Part shown: positions 25,282-34,051 of the stretch, piece by piece
Layout: each line of letters starts with the position of its first letter
Position numbering within the stretch: the stretch's first letter is position 1
Source: CAZDET01 sp964504335
GTDB taxonomy: Bacteria > Bacteroidota > Bacteroidia > Chitinophagales > Saprospiraceae
Direction: 5' to 3'
Length of the DNA stretch: 64,000 bases
Assembly (NCBI GenBank): GCA_964504335.1
Contig: CAZDET010000010.1
Coordinates: forward strand, 42,306 to 106,305
Notes under the pieces: model-generated
Told to the model about the DNA's origin: nothing
Database searches by the model: none
What the model saw: the letters and a program-made list of their open reading frames with translations, nothing else
Translations under genes and position numbers: made by a program

Positions 25282-26454
25282 CTGCTATACCTCCGACTTT
25301 CCATCCTTCAATTCTTGCAATTCTTCATTTGGGGAAGCTGGATGGTCACGCTTGGCACCTACCTGCTGCAAACCCTGCACTTCAGCGGGAGGGAGGTGGG
25401 GTTGGTGTACAGCACCACCGCGCTCGCAGCAACGGTTACGCCCTTTCTACTGGGCGTCCTGGCCGATCGGTTGTTTGCAGCCGAAAAGCTGTTGGGGATA
25501 TTGCACCTGGTGGGAAGCGGGTTGTTGCTGGTGGTCTCGATGGGTACGGCCTTTTGGGAGGTATACGCGGGCATGGTTTTCTACACGCTTGCCTACCTCC
25601 CAACCTTCAGCCTCTCGAACACTCTTTGCTTTCATCACTTAGACGACCCAAGTAAATCCTTTCCGCGTATTCGAGTATGGGGCACGCTCTCGTGGATTTT
25701 GGCGGGAGTCTTGTTGTCTTACTTCGGGATCGAAGCCTCCGTTATTCCACTCTACATCTCGGCGGGGGCATCCGTGGTGCAGGGGCTGTATTGCTTCACC
25801 TTACCGCACACCCCTCCGCAGGGGCAACCCATTCGCTCGCTGGCCGATTTGCGGCAGGGCGAATTGCAGGTGCTCTTGGGCGATCGCTCCGTGCTGGTGC
25901 TTATTCTGGCGTTGTTCCTGGTTTGTATCCCTTCTTCTTATTACTACAGTTTTGTCAATCCGTATTTGAACGAGATCGGCTTCGAAAATGCGGCCGGAAA
26001 AATGTCGATCGGACAAGTAGTGGAGGTTCTCGTACTCCTGGCTCTGCCCTGGTTTTTAAGCAATTGGGCCTTTCGGTGGATCATCTTCGTCGGCCTGCTG
26101 GTGTGGGGATTGCGCTACCTTGCATTCGCCTTCGGAGATGTACCTCCCTACGGCACGGCGCTCATCTATTTCGGTATTGCCGTACAAGGATTTGCCTACG
26201 GCTTCACCGCGCTTTCTGCCCAGATATGGATCGACCAACAAGTACCCCGAAGCCTGCGGGGTACCGCCCAGGGATTTATTTCCCTCCTCACGCTTGGCCT
26301 GGGGGCTTTTATCGGCTCCTACATTGCGGGGGAAACGGTCAGCCAGTTTACGCTACCGCAGGGAACGCATTACTGGATGGCTATCTGGCTCATCCCAGGG
26401 CTGTTTGGGGTGATGGTAGCGGCTGGGTTTCTGCTGTTTTTTCGACCCAAATAG
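25282..26454 (+). CDS. Nucleoside:H+ symporter (NHS) family MFS transporter, non-ATG start
   Basis: About 390 residues with 12 membrane helices. The N-terminal FFIWGSWMVTLGTYL, the FSGREVGLVYST loop and GWTLSW-like VWGTLSWILAG segments match the NHS/XapB-NupG family that imports nucleosides with protons. No ATG lies upstream in frame. The first ATG would delete most of helix 1, and a TAA closes the frame at 25261-25263. Family alignment places the start near the CTG at 25282 (giving MLYLRLSILQFLQFF); a TTG at 25315 would truncate helix 1. Start therefore uncertain. Confidence 0.8.
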   Translation: MLYLRLSILQFLQFFIWGSWMVTLGTYLLQTLHFSGREVGLVYSTTALAATVTPFLLGVLADRLFAAEKLLGILHLVGSGLLLVVSMGTAFWEVYAGMVFYTLAYLPTFSLSNTLCFHHLDDPSKSFPRIRVWGTLSWILAGVLLSYFGIEASVIPLYISAGASVVQGLYCFTLPHTPPQGQPIRSLADLRQGELQVLLGDRSVLVLILALFLVCIPSSYYYSFVNPYLNEIGFENAAGKMSIGQVVEVLVLLALPWFLSNWAFRWIIFVGLLVWGLRYLAFAFGDVPPYGTALIYFGIAVQGFAYGFTALSAQIWIDQQVPRSLRGTAQGFISLLTLGLGAFIGSYIAGETVSQFTLPQGTHYWMAIWLIPGLFGVMVAAGFLLFFRPK

Positions 26455-26482
26455 GAGTACGTTGGTCCTTAGAAAGAGGAAT

Positions 26483-28246
26483 CTACCGTACCACAAGCAC
26501 CTTTCCCGACGCCACCCCGTCCTTACCCTGTAGGCGATAGAGATACGTGCCACTAGGTAGATTCAAGGAGGCTTGTAAAAATACTTGTCCAGTCACCGGG
26601 CGGCGGAAAACTTCACGCCCGTTCACATCGAGCAGGGAGAAGGTTTCGTAGGTGGCTGCCTGGGGCCATTCCACCGTTAGTAATCCGGCAGTAGGATTGG
26701 GTGATATGAAAATGGAGGAAGCGGTAGTTGCAGTTTCCACGCTTGTCACGACGCGGGCGCGGTCGAGGGCTGCAACCAGATCGATGCGGCCGTAGCCGTA
26801 GGTAGAATTGAAGGGATCGACTCCCGACTCGGAGAGGCAGGCGGCCGAATCGGGCCGTTCGAGGGCGGATTCGATCAGAATTTGCTCGATGAGGTCGACT
26901 TGCCCTTCCAGCTCGGGAACCGCCGAAAGAAGCAACGCCACGCCACCCGCCACGTGCGGACCGGCCATACTGGTGCCGCTATAGCTGGCGTACCGGTCTC
27001 CGCGGATTGCCGAGCGAATGCCCACACCGGGGGCAACGATTTCTGGTTTCAGCCGTTGGCTGCTATCGATGGTGACCAGCCCCCGGCTGCTGAACCCGGC
27101 GATGGTATCGTTTAATCGGGTGGCCCCCACGCTGAAGGCACTAGCCAGCATGGCGGGCGGATCGTCGATCGAACCACAGTTGGGCCCGCTGTTGCCCGCC
27201 GATGCAACGACCATCACCCCGGCGGCCCGCAGGGCCGACACGGCCTCCTCCATCAACTGAAAAGAAGTGGGCGTACATCCTTCAATCGGCGGGCAGCCCC
27301 AGGAATTGTTAATCACGTGGGGAGCAAGACTGGGATCGGGATTGCTATCGTCTAAATCGGTGGGTGCCAGAAACCATTCGAAGCACTCCAAATAAGAAGC
27401 AGGGCTACCCCAGCCGCGTTCCATATTGCGGCAACCAATCCAGGCGGCTTCCGGTGCCACGCCGATTTGGTTGCCGTTGCCGTCGTCTCCGACCATGGTG
27501 CCCATCGTATGGGTACCGTGGTTATGGTCGTCGCAGGGAACGTCTACGTCCAAACCGCAGGGGTTATTCGAGGCATCATCGGTCGAATCCTGGTGAAGGG
27601 GGCTGAGCGTGCGGATGGCATCGTGCCAGTTGTAGTCGTGCTGCGCCGATTTTCCCTCCTGATTGCCCCGATACTGTTGGATAATGGAGGGGTGTTCCCA
27701 TTCGTAGCCGGTATCTTGCCCGCCAACTACGATTCCCTGGCCCCGATACCCCTGGGCCCATAATTCGGGGGCACCGATTAGTTGCAGGCTTGCTTCGGGA
27801 GCCGACCGGGCTATTGGTTGTCGGGCGCCTTGGATATAAGTGCCCAAATCGTTAAATACCCAGGGATTTCGGATAATAGTCGCCACCTCAGGCAGTTGGG
27901 CCAGGTGGTTCACCAAATCGACATCCGCAACGGTATGGATAGCGTTTACGATAGTGTATGCTTGATAGTAAGGGGCTTCCCGTTGGAGGAGACGGACGAT
28001 GCGATCCTGGCTGCGGGTGTACTGCCGGCGGAGGGTTTGGTATACCCATTGGGCCTTTGCCGCTTTCGACCGGAGGTAGCGTGCGCCACTTAGATCGGCG
28101 CGATCCCGGAGTACGACCAGTATCTCCACCGGCTCTTGGTGCACTAATGCCTCCTTCACGTCGGGATGGATGATGGCTGCCGGTTGCGCACCGACGACAG
28201 CGCAGCTCCACCAGAGAATACATAACACGTAAAAAATCCGGGACAT
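26483..28246 (-). CDS. Secreted subtilisin-like serine protease (S8) with type IX secretion C-terminal domain
   Basis: A 587-residue exported protease. Signal peptide (MSRIFYVLCILWWSCAVVGAQ), I9-like propeptide region (about 22-150), then the catalytic domain with Asp178 (GGQDTGYEWEHP), His243 (NHGTHTMG), oxyanion Asn352 (ASAGNSGP) and Ser426 (SGTSMAGPHVAGG). The C-terminal 80 residues (ISPNPTAGLLTVEW, then LLDVNGREVF and LPSGTYLYRL) form a type A T9SS sorting domain. It is thus predicted to be released or attached at the cell surface by the Por/Gld system. The ATG at 28246 sits 22 bp from a -7 element; longer N-terminal reading is rejected. Confidence 0.94.
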   Translation of the reverse strand: MSRIFYVLCILWWSCAVVGAQPAAIIHPDVKEALVHQEPVEILVVLRDRADLSGARYLRSKAAKAQWVYQTLRRQYTRSQDRIVRLLQREAPYYQAYTIVNAIHTVADVDLVNHLAQLPEVATIIRNPWVFNDLGTYIQGARQPIARSAPEASLQLIGAPELWAQGYRGQGIVVGGQDTGYEWEHPSIIQQYRGNQEGKSAQHDYNWHDAIRTLSPLHQDSTDDASNNPCGLDVDVPCDDHNHGTHTMGTMVGDDGNGNQIGVAPEAAWIGCRNMERGWGSPASYLECFEWFLAPTDLDDSNPDPSLAPHVINNSWGCPPIEGCTPTSFQLMEEAVSALRAAGVMVVASAGNSGPNCGSIDDPPAMLASAFSVGATRLNDTIAGFSSRGLVTIDSSQRLKPEIVAPGVGIRSAIRGDRYASYSGTSMAGPHVAGGVALLLSAVPELEGQVDLIEQILIESALERPDSAACLSESGVDPFNSTYGYGRIDLVAALDRARVVTSVETATTASSIFISPNPTAGLLTVEWPQAATYETFSLLDVNGREVFRRPVTGQVFLQASLNLPSGTYLYRLQGKDGVASGKVLVVR

Positions 28247-28267
28247 ATGCCTAATATTGATAATTGG

Positions 28268-28275
28268 CAAATGTA
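28268..28275 (-). promoter_or_regulatory. -7 promoter element of the subtilase gene
   Basis: On the minus strand TACATTTG, a perfect TAnnTTTG match, 22 bp before the ATG at 28246. This implies a very short leader and supports that start over any upstream one. Confidence 0.55.
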
Positions 28276-28354
28276 CGGGATCCTGTTTGCTTAATCCTAA
28301 TTGGTGAATCAAGAACGATATCTTACGGACACAAAAACAGGCACTATCGGAGCC

Positions 28355-29281
28355 ATGCACGAACAGACATTACCCCCCAGAATCATCGGCCGAATCGACG
28401 GCCCGGCTACCGGTCCGCTGTTATTGGCTATTGGGGGAATCCACGGCAACGAGCCAGCCGGAGTGCAGGCACTGGAACGCACCATGGAGTGTCTCCGCGA
28501 AGCCGGCGTCCATCAACTGGATAAGGGTCGGTTTTTGGCAATTCGGGGCAACCGCCGTGCGCTCGTGGCCGGGGTACGCTACCTCGATATGGATCTGAAT
28601 CGCTATTTCTGGGAAGCCCATCTGCACCATGCCCACGAAAAGCGGGCATCGGAAGATTTTGAATTGCTGGAAATTCACGACCTGATTCGCAAAGAACTGG
28701 CCATTGGGCCTCCTTCCGAATTGATTGTACTGGACATGCACACGACTTCCTCCGGAGGTGGGTTTTTCGCCTTCACCATGGATCATCCGGCACAGTGGGC
28801 CTTCGGGGCGCGCCTCGGGCTTCCCGTCGTTCAGGGTTTTACCGATCGCATGTTCGGATCGACGCTGCACTATTTCACGGAGGGGCGTTGGAAGCTCCCC
28901 TGTCGGGCGGTTACCGTAGAATCGGGCCAACACCAGGAACCGATGGCAGTCGACGTAGCGGAGGGGTTCATCTGCCGGATGCTGCGGTTGGTATTCGAAC
29001 AGGCCAATCTCCCGGTTCATCCCATCGAAGCATCCATCGATGCGGAAATGGTAACGCGGGCTCCTTTTTACCATCTACTGCATCTGCACAACTTGCGGCC
29101 CACCGACCAGTTTAAAATGCGCCCCGGCTACTCCAATTTCGACTTCGTCCGCCGCGGTGAACCGCTGGCGGACGAAAACGGGCAACCCGTAGAAGCGCCA
29201 ATGGATGGGTATCTGCTAATGCCCCTCTACCAGACACAAGGCGGTGAAGGATTCTTCATTATTCAAGTATCCGAGATCTGA
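28355..29281 (+). CDS. Succinylglutamate desuccinylase/aspartoacylase-family zinc hydrolase
   Basis: A 308-residue M14-like carboxypeptidase-fold amidohydrolase. Zinc ligands are visible as His30 and Glu33 (GIHGNEPAG) and His129 (LDMHTTSSGG). DMDLNR with Arg83 matches the substrate-binding Asn-Arg pair of AspA/AstE proteins. It deacylates an N-acyl amino acid, exact substrate unknown. The ATG at 28355 is chosen; a TTG 54 bp upstream overlaps the divergent promoter region. The methyltransferase gene follows after 11 bp. Confidence 0.88.
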   Translation: MHEQTLPPRIIGRIDGPATGPLLLAIGGIHGNEPAGVQALERTMECLREAGVHQLDKGRFLAIRGNRRALVAGVRYLDMDLNRYFWEAHLHHAHEKRASEDFELLEIHDLIRKELAIGPPSELIVLDMHTTSSGGGFFAFTMDHPAQWAFGARLGLPVVQGFTDRMFGSTLHYFTEGRWKLPCRAVTVESGQHQEPMAVDVAEGFICRMLRLVFEQANLPVHPIEASIDAEMVTRAPFYHLLHLHNLRPTDQFKMRPGYSNFDFVRRGEPLADENGQPVEAPMDGYLLMPLYQTQGGEGFFIIQVSEI

Positions 29282-29292
29282 TCGCATACAAC

Positions 29293-30285
29293 ATGGCAAC
29301 GAATGGCTTTATCCACTGGAAATGGCTCTTAGCCCCCGTATTAGTGCTTGGTATCTGGTATAGCTGGGCCAATTGGCCAACGGGTGGCCGAGGTGCGCAA
29401 GATACTTTCGCACGCCTGGAAGCAAGCATTCAGCGATCCCATGAAGAAATACTGGAAGACGAAATTCATTTATTGGATTCCTTAGAGCGCCTGGAAGCAC
29501 GTATTCAATCTTCCGCCCTGTCGGAGGCCGATCAGCGGGCGCTGCGTCGCTACCTGGAAATCTTCGTCCGATTGGAAGATTATTTCGAAACCTCACCACT
29601 TGATACGGTTGTAGCGAAGCGCCTACGGGAGCAACCCCTCCACGCCGAATGGCAACGGTTCATCCGGCAGTGGAATCAGCACGCCGATCGAAAAGCCTGG
29701 CTCCACCGCATCAGCACAGTGAATTCGGAAGGGCGGCTGCTACCCGACACGGCGGCACCGGAAGTGCAAGAGCTTCTGTTTTTCGATTTTTCGGAAATGG
29801 AACGCATTGGGGAAGTCGGAGCCGGAACCGGCGAGTTTGCCCTCCGAGCAAGCATCCTCTATCCGAATACCTCCTGGTGGATCAATGAATTAAGCCCGGC
29901 GCTCCTCGATACCATTACCTCCCACCTAAGCCTCCTCCCTCCCCGAACAGCAACAGATCGATTTCAGGTCGTGAAGGGGAGTGTGGATCGCACCAATCTA
30001 GAAGGCCGCGAACTGGACGCGCTGGTATTGCGCCAAACCTTTCACCACTTCAGCCGGCCCGGCGATATGCTGGCGTCCATCCGGGCTGCGTTGCGGGAGG
30101 GGGGCTCCCTGTATGTTAAAGAAGGCTTCCGCGATACCGATTCCTCCGTAGAGCATTGCTCCTCGGCCATGCCTCTCACTACCTTCCAGGAGTGGATGCA
30201 GCAGTACGGCTTCCAGATTCAGCGCCAACAAATCACCACCGAAGGTGCCTACCTCCTCCACCTCACAAAAGTACTACCCAACTAA
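29293..30285 (+). CDS. Membrane-anchored class I SAM-dependent methyltransferase-like protein
   Basis: A 330-residue protein. An N-terminal hydrophobic segment (about 10-27) looks like a signal anchor, followed by a helical region (35-145). A Rossmann methyltransferase domain has motif I as GEVGAGTGEF (173-182), an acidic residue after strand 2 (INELSPALL) and the motif 4-6 region (LDALVLRQTFHHFSRP, then LREGGSLYVKE). If the anchor is N-in, the catalytic domain would face the periplasm, where SAM is not expected; N-out insertion would place it in the cytoplasm. Substrate unknown. Its stop codon lies at the edge of a family A repeat. Confidence 0.7.
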   Translation: MATNGFIHWKWLLAPVLVLGIWYSWANWPTGGRGAQDTFARLEASIQRSHEEILEDEIHLLDSLERLEARIQSSALSEADQRALRRYLEIFVRLEDYFETSPLDTVVAKRLREQPLHAEWQRFIRQWNQHADRKAWLHRISTVNSEGRLLPDTAAPEVQELLFFDFSEMERIGEVGAGTGEFALRASILYPNTSWWINELSPALLDTITSHLSLLPPRTATDRFQVVKGSVDRTNLEGRELDALVLRQTFHHFSRPGDMLASIRAALREGGSLYVKEGFRDTDSSVEHCSSAMPLTTFQEWMQQYGFQIQRQQITTEGAYLLHLTKVLPN

Positions 30286-30318
30286 AGCACCAAGAGACTA
30301 AAAGTACTAAGAGACTAC
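30285..30318. repeat. Word-type repeat (family A) between convergent genes
   Basis: Words GAGACTAAAAGTACTAAGAGACTA occur between the stops of the methyltransferase and CotH-like genes. The word is shared with 20303-20333 and 37507-37546 (there in reverse complement). Confidence 0.55.
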
Positions 30319-31352
30319 CCCCTCCCCCGATTTGCAAAGGCCCGCAGCAGCCGTTTTTCATCGGCTAATTCCTTGTAGAAGCGATCCATCAACCGGATAA
30401 ACTGATCGCGCTCTTTTTCCTCCAGCCAGCTGAAATTGCGGCAGGTGTTGTAGAGGGTTTCCCGAATGTCGATAAAGTGTCGGGCACCGTTGAGCACTTC
30501 CTCTTCGGTCAGTTCTTTTCCCCGGAAGTAAGGCTGCGTCACGTACTTGATCGGCAATTGAGGAGGCGGCGCGGCGTAGGCGGCATTCACCCAGCCGGAA
30601 TAATCGAAATCGTAGGGGATGACGTAGGCGTAGCTGGAGGTGTCAAAGCGGACGAATTCCAGATTGTGCTTATTCACGGTGCTCCAGTCGTTGTTCAGGA
30701 TCAAATACTGGAAAAAACACATTTGTACGTAGCTAGACCGATCGATGAGTGAATGCCGGACCCGGCCCGCTTCGATGACCTTTCCGCCCAGTCGATCTTC
30801 GTATTCGTCTTCCTTTTCAATGAAAAAACCGAGTAGTGATTCGGTGTCGTTTTCGCTCTTGATGCGCAGTTCGATGAGACGCGTCCGGTAGGCGTGGGGG
30901 CTGACGCATTCGTACAGCTGATAGGCTAGGTATTCGCGCAGCAGGTACTGGCGTCCGGACCGGTCGCTTCGGCACTGGATCACCATCTTGATATCGTTGT
31001 AGGTGGAGTCGAGTCCGGCCTTTGCCAGCTCCTTTTTCTTGAACTTTATGCGCAACGGCGGGTGAAAACAAACTTCTTTGCGAATGTTGCCCCGGGCCCG
31101 AAGGCGCCCGTCCAGGCGGATCGTATCGCCGCCGGGCAACTGAAAGCGAAATTGCCCTTTCTGGTATTCCTCCTCCTTTTTATTCTTGATCAGTTGCCGC
31201 CAGTCCGACTCGATTTCGAAGAAGGGGAGTTCTTCCGATTGCTCGTGGAAGAGTTCGAAAACGGTTGGTGGGTCACCGGGAGTTTGTGCCCGAGCGGGTA
31301 GGTAAAGAAGGACCAGGCAACTAATCCCTGCCAGAAAAATGGGGAATCTCAT
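30315..31352 (-). CDS. Secreted CotH-kinase-like protein
   Basis: A 345-residue protein with a signal peptide ending ARAQ at 23. Several features fit the CotH spore-coat kinase fold: DGRLRARGN (81-89) with RIKFKKK after it, LLREYLAYQLY (137-147), RTRLIELRI, then a catalytic-loop-like D222-W-S-T-V-N227-K-H-N230 and a metal-site-like D248-F-D250 within VIPYDFDYSGW. CotH proteins phosphorylate secreted or spore proteins. Family assignment is by motif memory, so moderate. It is downstream of and 30 bp from a secreted PPP-type phosphatase gene in the same orientation. Confidence 0.55.
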   Translation of the reverse strand: MRFPIFLAGISCLVLLYLPARAQTPGDPPTVFELFHEQSEELPFFEIESDWRQLIKNKKEEEYQKGQFRFQLPGGDTIRLDGRLRARGNIRKEVCFHPPLRIKFKKKELAKAGLDSTYNDIKMVIQCRSDRSGRQYLLREYLAYQLYECVSPHAYRTRLIELRIKSENDTESLLGFFIEKEDEYEDRLGGKVIEAGRVRHSLIDRSSYVQMCFFQYLILNNDWSTVNKHNLEFVRFDTSSYAYVIPYDFDYSGWVNAAYAAPPPQLPIKYVTQPYFRGKELTEEEVLNGARHFIDIRETLYNTCRNFSWLEEKERDQFIRLMDRFYKELADEKRLLRAFANRGRG

Positions 31353-31382
31353 GATACAGGTTTTCAGTAGTTTCAGAAATGC

Positions 31383-32453
31383 TCATTCCAATGGCACGCG
31401 CTTGCCGTCCAAGCTTGCTCGGTAGAACCTATCGGCCTCCCAGATTAACAGCTCTCCGGATGTGCCCAGCTTGATGTTCGAATCGACCCCAATAACCCGA
31501 TTGTCGTACAGGGGCACAATCGCATCGTGAGAGGTGTGGCCCACCACGATGTGGTCGCACTTTAGGGCACGCAGCTGCTGCTTGATTTCCCGTTTGCTTG
31601 GGGGTTTCTCAGCGAAGTAGCCTCGGTACCAAAGGGGGCCATCATCAAGATACAGGATATTGAGCAATGTATCCTGAAGGACCTCGTTCAGGTCGGCGTC
31701 GAGCAAGTCTTCCCGGAAGGCCCGATTGATGTCATCGAATGAGGTAGTGCGGCTCAGTAGCAGAGGAGAAAAGCCCGCGTGCACGAAGGCAATTTCATTG
31801 ATGGTAATCGCCACGGGTTTGGAGCGCAGCCACTTGCCGAGGTAGGTAGATTCGCCGACGATTTCTTGATAAGGCATACCAAACGCGGCGCTGGTGTAGC
31901 GGTATTTGGGGTGCAAGTACCGCAAATCGCCCTCGAGTACCATCGCCTCGTGGTTGCCCAATAAGACGTGCACTTTCCCGCCGGCAGCCGTGGCCTGCTG
32001 CTCCAGGTTGTGGAAAAACCAGAGCAGCTCCGTTACCCGGTCGCCGCGATCAAAAATATCGCCGACCAGGACTAAGTGGCCAGTTCCAAAAGACCAATCT
32101 CCGGATGGATCGATGATTTCGTGAGCCTGCAGTAATTGCATGGTCAGATCAAATTGCCCGTGCACATCACTCAGGGCAACAATCCGAGGGACATCCTGAA
32201 AGCGAGTAGTGGCCTCCGGAGTAAAGGAGGCATCAGGCTGTACGTAGGCTGGATCGAAAGCAGGGGCGATAGTCGAATCGAACCGATCCGAAGCTTCTGC
32301 GAGGGGCGCTGTTTGTAGCTCGTTGTTGGCCATCCAGTGCAGTACCCAGCCGTCTTCTCCGGGGAGCAGGTAGGGGCCATCGCTGAAGGAATCCGTTTGG
32401 GCCATGGATGCCAACGAAATCAGCGAACAGAAAAGGCACAGTATATACTTCAT
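31383..32453 (-). CDS. Secreted PPP-family (Shewanella-like) metallophosphatase
   Basis: A 356-residue calcineurin-like phosphoesterase with a signal peptide (end near SMAQ at 16-19). The three PPP signatures are intact: SDVHG with Asp96 and His98, GDIFDRGD with Asp132 and Asp135, and LGNHE with Asn167-His168-Glu169. Further histidines occur in FVHAGFS and VVGHTSHD. This is the serine/threonine protein phosphatase pattern of Shewanella-like phosphatases, here predicted to act outside the cytoplasm. It is first in a pair with the CotH-like gene. Confidence 0.88.
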   Translation of the reverse strand: MKYILCLFCSLISLASMAQTDSFSDGPYLLPGEDGWVLHWMANNELQTAPLAEASDRFDSTIAPAFDPAYVQPDASFTPEATTRFQDVPRIVALSDVHGQFDLTMQLLQAHEIIDPSGDWSFGTGHLVLVGDIFDRGDRVTELLWFFHNLEQQATAAGGKVHVLLGNHEAMVLEGDLRYLHPKYRYTSAAFGMPYQEIVGESTYLGKWLRSKPVAITINEIAFVHAGFSPLLLSRTTSFDDINRAFREDLLDADLNEVLQDTLLNILYLDDGPLWYRGYFAEKPPSKREIKQQLRALKCDHIVVGHTSHDAIVPLYDNRVIGVDSNIKLGTSGELLIWEADRFYRASLDGKRVPLE

Positions 32454-32547
32454 AATAATCGAAATGCGGATGAAGTCGAATCTGTAAATTACGGTTAAAT
32501 ATTTCTTCTACCCGACCCGATCCCGGGGCTTCAACCACCTCTCGCAT

Positions 32548-33525
32548 ATGAATCCAATGTTTCAACAAATAATTATCGAGCGGCTGAAGCGCCAGCGGCA
32601 GCGTCGAAACCAGCCCATTCGTCCTAAGGAAATTCAACGGGAGGCACGTATCCTCGAGGTGGAAATCGAACACAACGTATCCGATTATTTCAGCCTACTG
32701 ACAGGGGTGCTGGCGGCCGCATTCGGCCTGGAAGGGTTTCTCATTCCCAATGGGTTCATCGATGGGGGTATCACCGGGATTTCGCTAATTGTTTCCGAAC
32801 TAACCCGGTTACCGCTGTCCATTCTGATTGTAGTTTTTAACTTGCCCTTTCTGATACTCGGATTTACCGCCATCGGAAAGCGCTTTGTCCGCAAGAGCAT
32901 TCTGGGAATTGCGTTGCTGGCACTGGTCGTAGCTTTTATTCACTTTCCCGTCGTGACCGAGGACCCCATTCTCGTAGCCGCATTCGGCGGATTTTTTCTC
33001 GGCCTGGGGATCGGACTGGCGATCCGCGGGGGAGCTATCCTGGATGGAACGGAAGTGCTGGCAATCTACCTAAGTCGAAAAACGAGCCTGACAGTAGGCA
33101 ATATCATTTTGATCTTCAACCTCTTCATTTTTCTTTCTGCGGCCTATCTGCTCTCTACCGAAATTGCCCTCTACGCTATTCTTACCTACTATGCCGCCTC
33201 AAAAACCGTCGATTTTGTAATTGATGGGATTGAAGAATACATCGGAGCTACCATTATTTCGGAGCGCAGTGAAGAAATCCGACGAGTAATCACCGATGTG
33301 CTCGGACGCGGCTGCACCCTCTACCGGGGGTTTCGGGGATACGCTCAGGTCGGCCAGCCACTGAAGGAAATCAATATCGTATATACCGTCATGACCCGCC
33401 TGGAATTGGCGAAGTTCAAAACAGAAATCGACAAAGTCGATCAGGACGCCTTTATCATCATGTCTTCTATCAAAGATACGAAGGGAGGGATGATCAGGCG
33501 CAAGCCGATTAAAAAGATAAAATGA
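32548..33525 (+). CDS. YitT-family membrane protein (DUF161 + DUF2179)
   Basis: A 325-residue protein. A basic N-terminal tail of about 40 residues, five to six membrane helices with the YitT signatures (IPNGFIDGGITGISLI, GGAILDGTEVLAIYLS), and a C-terminal soluble DUF2179 domain (EEIRRVITDVLGRGCTLYRG..., then VMTRLELAKFK and DAFIIMSS). The family is widespread; its substrate is not established. It converges on the DUF3299-like gene with only 6 bp between stops. Confidence 0.92.
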   Translation: MNPMFQQIIIERLKRQRQRRNQPIRPKEIQREARILEVEIEHNVSDYFSLLTGVLAAAFGLEGFLIPNGFIDGGITGISLIVSELTRLPLSILIVVFNLPFLILGFTAIGKRFVRKSILGIALLALVVAFIHFPVVTEDPILVAAFGGFFLGLGIGLAIRGGAILDGTEVLAIYLSRKTSLTVGNIILIFNLFIFLSAAYLLSTEIALYAILTYYAASKTVDFVIDGIEEYIGATIISERSEEIRRVITDVLGRGCTLYRGFRGYAQVGQPLKEINIVYTVMTRLELAKFKTEIDKVDQDAFIIMSSIKDTKGGMIRRKPIKKIK

Positions 33526-33531
33526 GGGTGC

Positions 33532-33978
33532 TTAGCTACCAGTCTGTACCAGCGTGCCGTCCGTCAGGATGTACATCAGGCGGTTGATATCGCTGTTGTT
33601 GAGCGTCAGCACGCCCTTGATGGTGATCTTCTCGGTGGTATATTCGATAGGTTCTACCATCGTAACTTCCATTACGGTTTCGGGGCCGGCACCGCCGCAG
33701 AAAAAGCAGACGTTGTACGGATACTGGGAAAAGACGAATTCTTTTTGCCCCTTGTAGCCCTCGATAGGCACGATGTAGCCGGAAACGGTAATTTCCTTTC
33801 CTTCCATTTTCTGGATACCCTCGCCGAAAACGGGGACATCCACTTTAAAGCCCATCAATTCGTCGTATTGCTTCTTGTAGGTAATGTCGGCCAGTTTTTT
33901 CCAGGTAGATTGGGCGGTGCCGGTTTGCGCTGCAAACAGAATGCTGGCACCCATCAGGAAAGCCGCGAAGTATTTCAT
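33532..33978 (-). CDS. Periplasmic DUF3299-like protein with CxxC motif
   Basis: A 148-residue protein with a signal peptide (end near GTAQ at 20-23). The mature domain contains the segments KEITVSGYIVPIEG and FSQYPYNVCFFCGGAGPE, a common Bacteroidota pattern with a C-x-x-C pair that may bind metal or form a disulfide. It looks like a small OB-fold DUF3299-type protein. Function unknown. Confidence 0.75.
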   Translation of the reverse strand: MKYFAAFLMGASILFAAQTGTAQSTWKKLADITYKKQYDELMGFKVDVPVFGEGIQKMEGKEITVSGYIVPIEGYKGQKEFVFSQYPYNVCFFCGGAGPETVMEVTMVEPIEYTTEKITIKGVLTLNNSDINRLMYILTDGTLVQTGS

Positions 33979-34051
33979 ATTGGGTCGAATTTGCTAAACT
34001 GAGAATGAAACGTTTAGGTGGGTGAATGGATTACCGAGAAGAAGGGAATTC

